Part shown: positions 58,701 to 64,000 of the stretch, in pieces | How positions within the stretch are numbered: the first letter of the stretch is position 1 | Layout of the letters: every line of letters starts with the position of its first letter | DNA from: Nereocystis luetkeana | Lineage: Eukaryota; Sar; Phaeophyceae; Laminariales; Laminariaceae | DNA: 64,000 nucleotides | Assembly: GCA_031213475.1 (NCBI GenBank) | Contig: JARUPZ010000026.1 | Location: 372,001 to 436,000, forward strand | Direction of reading: 5' to 3' | The notes under the pieces: generated by a model | Told to the model about the DNA's origin: nothing | Seen by the model: only the letters and a program-made list of their open reading frames with translations | The model's database searches: none | Program-made: the position numbers and the translations under genes

Positions 58701-61700
58701 CGAAGGATCACACACTCGGCCCCTGAAGCCGTTGCGGTTTGTGTGGGGGCACCCCTCCGCATCACAGCTGTTGAGAGCAAACACACGACACGACGTAAGA
58801 TGCAGAGAAGTCAGGTAGGACGACTGTCATGGCTTTGCGACTGACTCCAGACTTCACCCCTGCATTTGAACGGCAAAACAATGTTTTCAGGTATCCAGAT
58901 CGGAGCGGGCTGACGGGTGCTGGGAGGGCCCGCGGATGTATACAACATTGTCTGTACAGATGGCTCACAAGTTTGCCTGGAGTTTGCGGGATGGTGGGGC
59001 GCTTCCCGATAACTTCACTTGCTCGACTGAGGCCGTGGAAGTCTCCTCTGTGCGCGATGTCGCATTCACGTCCTCGACCACAGCAGGTGCTTTCTTCCAT
59101 GCCTTCAGCTTCTTTCCAATAAGGGGGGCACTGCTCCCCTCCTCTTCTGAGAGACGGCGGATAGTCCCTGCGTATGGTGTAGTGTCGACGGGCTCCAGCG
59201 TTCCACACCTTTAAAAGAACGGAGCAAGGGGAGGACGATTAGCCAGCCAACAAGCGGGAAGCTAGGAAATACACGATACTTTCTGGAACGAAAATACTCC
59301 AGAACGTTAAGCGACCGATGCCTGGCGTGAACAGTTTCGGCTAATGCCTTCCATTCCTTAATGACGCAATATTTATTACGAGGGGCGACATAGAGTTTGA
59401 GTACTATCGGAGAACATGACACGATCGATGCAATATACAAGCAACCGTACCAAGTGCCTTGCTCGACTTACATTATCGCGCGATCATCGAGGTCATCGTT
59501 CGCCAACGCTCTGTCGACGTCGTTGTAACACACACGGCAGTTTGATCCGTGCCGGCCTTCCCTGGCATTACAACCGTTCGTACCGAACGGGATTCCCGTA
59601 GCGCACGAAGGGTCGCACACTCGACCCCTGAAGCCGTTGCTGTTGGTGTGGGGGCAGTCCACCTCGTCACAGCTGTCGGCCGGGTCGACGGGCTCATCCG
59701 GGACGGGCATCAACGTGTCACACCTGTTGGTACGTAGAGCAATAGTTAACGCGTCAAAACCGGTAGCACATTGAAACAAAAGGCTCCTTGGGATAGTCAA
59801 AGTGTCAGCACAACACCACACAGCATTCAGCGTCCAATCGCGGCCATGGATTGCGCTTTACTTGTTGCCCTCACATTCCCACGCTGACAGATTGGACGAG
59901 ACAGAACTTGGGTACTCCATGCAGCAGCAGCACATGAAACTTGCAACCGAGTAAATAAAGCACGCCACAGAAGCGCTATACTCGACGTACATGATCGCGC
60001 GATCATCGGGGTCATCATTGCTCCGCGCCCTGTCCTCGTCGATGTAGCAAAGACGGCAGTTTGGTCCGTGCCGCCCTTCCCTGGCACCACAACCGTTCGT
60101 ACCGTACGGGATCCCGTCGGCGCACGAAGGGTCGCACACTCGCCCCCTGAAGCCGTTGCTGTTGGTGTGGGGGCAGTCCACCTCGTCACAGCTGTCGGCC
60201 GGGTCTACGGGCTCATCCGGGACGGGCATCAACGTGTCACACCTTTTCGGACGTAAAGCAATAGTTAACGCGCTTAGCAATGTTAGGATTGGAAAGCAAG
60301 GAGATATCGGATAGTCGCAGCCTGTCATACTAGAACCACGCCGTATCGGACTTCTGATCGCTGCCATGGAATGTAGGTGCTTACTACATTCAATCCTACG
60401 TGACACAACGATAAACCTTTGTGCCATATGCCACAAACAAATTTGGGTACCACAGGAGTCCCTCAGGAAATGACATGTCGAACACTGTCCGCCTCAGAAT
60501 CGTATCACTCGACTTACATGATCGCGCGATCGTCGGGGTCATCATTGCTCCGCGCCCTGTCTTCGTCGTTGAAGCAAAGTCGGCAGTTTGGTCCGAACCG
60601 TCCTTCCCTTGCACCACAACCGTTCGTACCGTACGGGATGCCGTCGGCGCACGAAGGGTCGCACACTCGTCCCCTGAATCCGATACTGTTAGTGTAGGGG
60701 CAGTCCACCTCGTCACAGGCGGGCTCATCCGGAACGGGCATCAACGTGTCACACCTTTAGAGAAGCAAGCGTTTAAGCGTTAGATAAGTAGCACTTCGGA
60801 CGAAAATATCTATGGCACAGTAACATCGTGTCATCATAATATCACGCAGCTTCGAACGCCCGAATGCTTGGCATGGAACGTAGTTGGCCCTATGCCCGGA
60901 ATTCCAAAGCGATACAATGCCCAAAATGAAGACCAAGCGCATGCGTACTATACACAGCCGTAGCACCAGAAACAAACACACAAGGCAAACACTGAACATG
61001 CCTAAGCGCCAGTGGGCTAGTTGACTTACATGATCGCGCGATTATCGGGGTCGTCGTTGCTCCGTGCTCTGTCCTCGTCGTTGAAGCAAAGACGGCAGTT
61101 TCCTCCGAACCGCCCTTCCCGAGTACCACAACCATTCGTGCCGAAGGGGATCCCGTCAGCGCACGAAGAGTCGCACACTCGTCCCCTGAATCCGACGCTG
61201 TTGGTGTAGGGACACTGCTCCTCATCACAGGTTCCGGCCGGGTCGACAGGCTGGTCCGGGGGGGGCATCAACGTGTCACACCTTTACGGGCGTAAAGCAA
61301 TAGTGCGGCATGATAAAGAGTATAGCTGGTTAGGATGCGAGATGCAGGGAACTATGGCAAAGGAACAGTTTCATCATATTACCTCGCAGCTTTAAACGTC
61401 CGATTATTGACAGGATGTGTTGTTTGACTAATGCCAAAAAGGTAGTGGCATAATTGACTATGCAAAGCACGAGTAGCGCAGTAAACCTTCTTGTTGGGCG
61501 TTACCTTTGACCTAGTGTGCTAGGTATTGCTTGACTCACATGATTGCGCGATTGTCGGGCTCGTCGTTGTTCAGCGCTCTCTCAATGTCGTTGTAGCAAA
61601 GCCGGCAGTTTCCTCCGTGCCGCCCGTCTCTGGCATTACAACCGTTTGTACCGTACGGGATCCCGTCGGCGCACGAAGGGTCGCACACTCGCCCCCTGAA

Positions 61701-63999
61701 GCCGTTACTGTTCGTGTGGGGGCAGTCCACCTCGTCACAGCTGTTGAGGGCAACACCAAGACACGAGGTGAGGTTCGGAGAAATCAGGTAGGACGACAGC
61801 GATACGTGTAATGCGGACTCTAGACAACGCCCCTGCTTTCTTGGACAAGGAGCATGACGTGGGAGTCACCCCACGGTAGATGTAACATGGTTTTGGCCGA
61901 AGGTTTCTGACCAATGGAGTAGTTACTCAATGGAGGAACTACCAGTCAGGATGAAAGTTTGACTCAAATTTTCGTTCTAGGACCAGCGCATACAAGTGCC
62001 GGTCGGGTGGCACAAACGAATTACTTCCAAATTATGTATCGGGTGAGATATTGAACTCCTAAAGTAAGGGGCTTAGGAACTTCTGCTGCACCTCTACTGT
62101 GGGATGGCTCTCGGAGGTGTTCAGATCATGCCAACCTTATGGGTGGTGGTAGCGCCCCCAAACGTACGACATCATCGTCCATGTTCAAACTACTCACAAG
62201 TTAGCCTGAAGCGCGCGGGATGGTGAAGGTTTAGCCAGTGATACCACTTGCTCCACAGCAGGCTTTAGTCCCATTTCCGTCGGTGACGCTATCTGCTCCA
62301 GGTCTGCCTCGAGCGTCTGGGTTTGCGGAGGCTCCAACCTTTCGGAAAAGAAGGAGAACGAAAACCGGAAGTAAAACTGGTTAAAACGTGTTACGTGACT
62401 TGTAGGAGTTAGGTGTCGGAACATATGTGCGCCTCCGTTGTATTGACGGTTCTATTCGGATAGCACTCTGAAATGTTTTTGCTTCTACGCCGTACACGCC
62501 TACAGTCCAGTATCGCATTTCCCAGTGCAACCTCACATACACCTGTCACCAAGAACTGCAAACCGTTTTTAGCCTGACGATAGCCGTTCAATTCTCTGGA
62601 GAAGCCGTGGCCTCAAGTGAACTTCCTTACTTCCCCTCGACACGGAGGGTTAGGGTTAGGGTACCGTTGAAGTGTTAGTATTCCCACTGTTGGTTGGATA
62701 TCATGGAATGCTGCTAACTCACGCTTTCGCGTTTTCCATCTACCGTGCCATCGAGGACTTCTTGGCCTGAGGGGAGGTTTGAACTGCCACGATACATATC
62801 TTTCCACCAGGCCAACAATGTCTCGAAACATCCGATGTTCCCGGGAAGAGGTAACATTGACATTCTTACGTTGAGCACATGATGACGCGCCCACCCCTGC
62901 GCTTGGCAACCTCGTCCGCCATCAAGGCAGCCTCAAGGTCATTGAAGCAGAAACGACATTTAGGCCCGTGGTCCCTCCAGCTGCAGTTGTAGTCGCCGTG
63001 ACGCCCGGTGCCGCAAGCTTCGTCACAGACCTATCATATCAGCGGTACGGTTGATAATATTTGAGGGTCGAACTTGAATTTTACGCGGAATGCTTATATT
63101 GATTATTGTGCAATACATTTTATCGCAATATGTTCCCTTCATCCATCCCATCTACCTGATGTTCAAGTGCTTGTGTTTTTTTTTGCTGAGTGTTGGGGCT
63201 TCGCCAATGCGAGACTGTTTGATGTTGCGTCGTACGTGTTCTTCGAATGTTTGTTACACAAGGTGTAGACTAGTCCTGAACTTCTGGTTTTGCAATTAGA
63301 ATATGTAGTGTACAACTACATCCTTACTGGATCCCAGCGCCAGTCAACCTCATCTACCTATGGTTGCCTTTTGGTGTAAATACCGTATCATCAATTAGCA
63401 CTGGGAGGCGACTACCTGCATTCCGTCTCGACCGGTTGTAACGACGGAGCTTGCAGTCAAGCCGGGTGTGATAATCAGGTTGAGTGCGTCCAGTCGTAAC
63501 ATCGGACACGCCCTTAATATATTTTCGCTCACCGTGTCTTTCTTGCGACCGCACTTGTCGCTGCATTCGGCGGCCTCGGGTGGCCTCATGGTATCACACA
63601 TGATGATGTGCGACGCCTCCTCTCCGCCTTCGATGTCCGACCTGGTCAGTGCCAACGACTGTTCCTGGCGACGAGCTTCCTCGACATCGACGAAGCAAAG
63701 ACGACACATGGATCCGAACCTGTCTTCGTCGCCAGCGCCGCACAGGAAGCCGCCGAAGCGGGCGGATATGCCGGCGCAGGTGTCGTCGCAGACCGTGGAG
63801 GTGCTCACGGGTAGGCCGGCAGCATTTTCGCTGCCGCAAGCGGCGTTGCATGCCGGCGGAGGCGTTGCTGTGCCATCGGAGGGGTGGCGTACTGATGCGC
63901 GAGTTTGCTTCCGTTCATGCTTGGTGGCTTGGAGGGAGGCCAAGTTGCCTTCGTCGACTCTGCTGCCATGGACGAACAGTGTCTGGCCCGCAACCGCAT
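54118..63999 (-). CDS. Gene 2: inverted paralogue of gene 1 with about 13 cysteine modules (18 exons visible, 5' end outside window)
   Basis: Exons in coding order are 63999(partial)-63533, 63030-62870, 62338-62198, 61740-61540, 61281-61030, 60754-60518, 60242-59991, 59723-59472, 59208-58969, 58767-58567, 58302-58051, 57785-57549, 57280-57029, 56760-56509, 56242-55991, 55731-55423, 55193-54764 and 54387-54118 (TGA). About 1,552 codons are visible, open throughout with GT/AG borders. The order is divergent modules 1-2, linker, five modules, second linker, six modules, and the C-terminal GT-like domain. The signal peptide and N-terminal domain should lie beyond the right edge. Exon phases equal gene 1. 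It ends tail-to-tail with gene 1 about 22 kb away. Function is inferred as for gene 1. Confidence 0.85.
55991..58767 (-). CDS. Gene 2 cysteine-module block B (six one-exon modules)
   Basis: Exons 58767-58567 (201 bp), 58302-58051 (252), 57785-57549 (237), 57280-57029 (252), 56760-56509 (252) and 56242-55991 (252) follow linker 2. The subtype order is H, F, F, H, H, H, i.e. block A plus one extra H module. The exons at 57280-57029 and 56760-56509 encode identical proteins. All start with the third base and end with the first two bases of ATG. One module (57785-57549) starts CGTL rather than CDTL. Confidence 0.9.
56509..57548 (-). repeat. Recent 520-bp tandem duplication (intron + module exon) in gene 2
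   Basis: Positions 57029-57548 and 56509-57028 are two copies of one unit (module exon plus the preceding intron). By eye I find four differences in the 252-bp exon, all silent, and about three in the intron. This is the youngest duplication seen in the locus. Confidence 0.9.
58969..59208 (-). CDS. Gene 2 linker exon 2
   Basis: This 240-bp exon is read in the frame starting CGTLEPVDTTPYAGTIRRLS and ending SRKLQANF across the splice. Two other frames are also open here, but only this one fits phase 2 on both sides and the family pattern C[DGS]TLEP...LQ[AD]NF. Its start resembles that of the exon opening the C-terminal domain (CDTLEPVQDAYSVRRLS). It contains one N-glycosylation sequon (NAT). 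It is longer than linker 1 (141 bp). Confidence 0.75.
59472..61740 (-). CDS. Gene 2 cysteine-module block A (five one-exon modules)
   Basis: Exons 61740-61540 (201 bp), 61281-61030 (252), 60754-60518 (237), 60242-59991 (252) and 59723-59472 (252) each hold one module. The second and third are of a Y/F subtype (CPYTNS, GRFG, CRLCFNDEDRARSND); the others are of an H subtype (CPHTNS, GRHG, CR[VL]CY). The 237-bp exon has a shortened CDTLMPVPDEPA lead. The lengths and subtype order repeat exactly in block B. Introns between modules are about 230-290 bp where modules are adjacent, and they share sequence near the acceptors. Confidence 0.9.
62198..62338 (-). CDS. Gene 2 linker exon 1
   Basis: This 141-bp, phase-2/phase-2 exon reads LEPPQTQTLEADL... 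and ends RALQANF across the splice to the next CDE. It has no cysteine and is acidic, proline- and serine-containing. It is the counterpart of gene 1 exon 5 by position, phase and conserved ends. The acceptor is aaag/g and the donor gtgagt. Confidence 0.75.
62646..62662 (+). repeat. Short telomere-like repeat in a gene 2 intron
   Basis: About two and a half TTAGGG units. Confidence 0.5.
62870..63999 (-). CDS. Gene 2 first visible exons: two divergent cysteine modules (5' partial)
   Basis: The exon ending at 63533 matches gene 1 exon 3 (DAVAG, LFVHGSRVDEGNLASL, FGGFLCGAGDEDRFGSMC) and runs off the window. The donor is ACG/gtgagc, phase 0. The next exon (63030-62870, 161 bp, identical in length to gene 1 exon 4) reads VCDEACGTGRHGDYNC and CRFCFNDLEAAL, ending MCS plus two bases in phase 2. 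Upstream exons for signal peptide and N-terminal GT-like domain are expected beyond position 63,999. Confidence 0.85.
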
Positions 64000-64000
64000 C

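Noticed and set aside
58762-59208. Alternative frame through linker exon 2 that also contains cysteines
   Set aside because: It does not fit the splice phases or the C[DGS]TLEP...LQ[AD]NF pattern shared by the other linkers.

Overview
The window looks like nuclear DNA of a stramenopile alga, most likely a brown alga. The evidence is long spliceosomal introns with GT/AG borders, mixed GC content, abundant (TTG)n/(CAA)n tracts, short TTAGGG telomere-like arrays, and a mixture of LINE, LTR, hAT and Harbinger-type element remains. I see no operons, ribosome binding sites or other bacterial gene organisation. The assignment to brown algae is an inference from sequence character, not from a database match.

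Two real genes dominate. Gene 1 (+, 18,984-31,804, 12 exons, about 1,185 aa) encodes a secreted protein: signal peptide, an N-terminal glycosyltransferase-like domain, a central run of cysteine-rich modules, and a second glycosyltransferase-like domain at the C-terminus. Gene 2 (-, 63,999 to 54,118, 18 exons visible, 5' end outside the window) is an inverted paralogue with the same architecture but about 13 cysteine modules instead of 6. Nearly every module is one exon bounded by phase-2 introns, so modules can be gained or lost without breaking the frame. In gene 2 a block of one linker exon plus five modules has been duplicated as a unit, followed by a very recent single-exon duplication. 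A third, broken copy of the gene 3' end lies between them on the + strand (40,467-41,510). All three loci share about 1.7-2 kb of downstream flank.

The first 18 kb is a graveyard of mobile elements. It holds a structurally complete but pol-less LTR retrotransposon (3,499-7,771, 410-bp LTRs, 5-bp target duplication), a truncated LINE with the YADD motif (9,676-10,740), a 958-bp hAT-type element with an 8-bp target duplication (10,816-11,773), an 855-bp Harbinger-type deletion derivative carrying a possible transposase N-terminus (14,624-15,478), a small MITE family, and two dispersed repeat families with (TTG)n ends. The interval between the paralogues (31.8-54.1 kb) holds the pseudogene, a 42-bp minisatellite, a 120-bp satellite, a tyrosine-recombinase relic and diverged dispersed repeats; I recognise no intact gene there.
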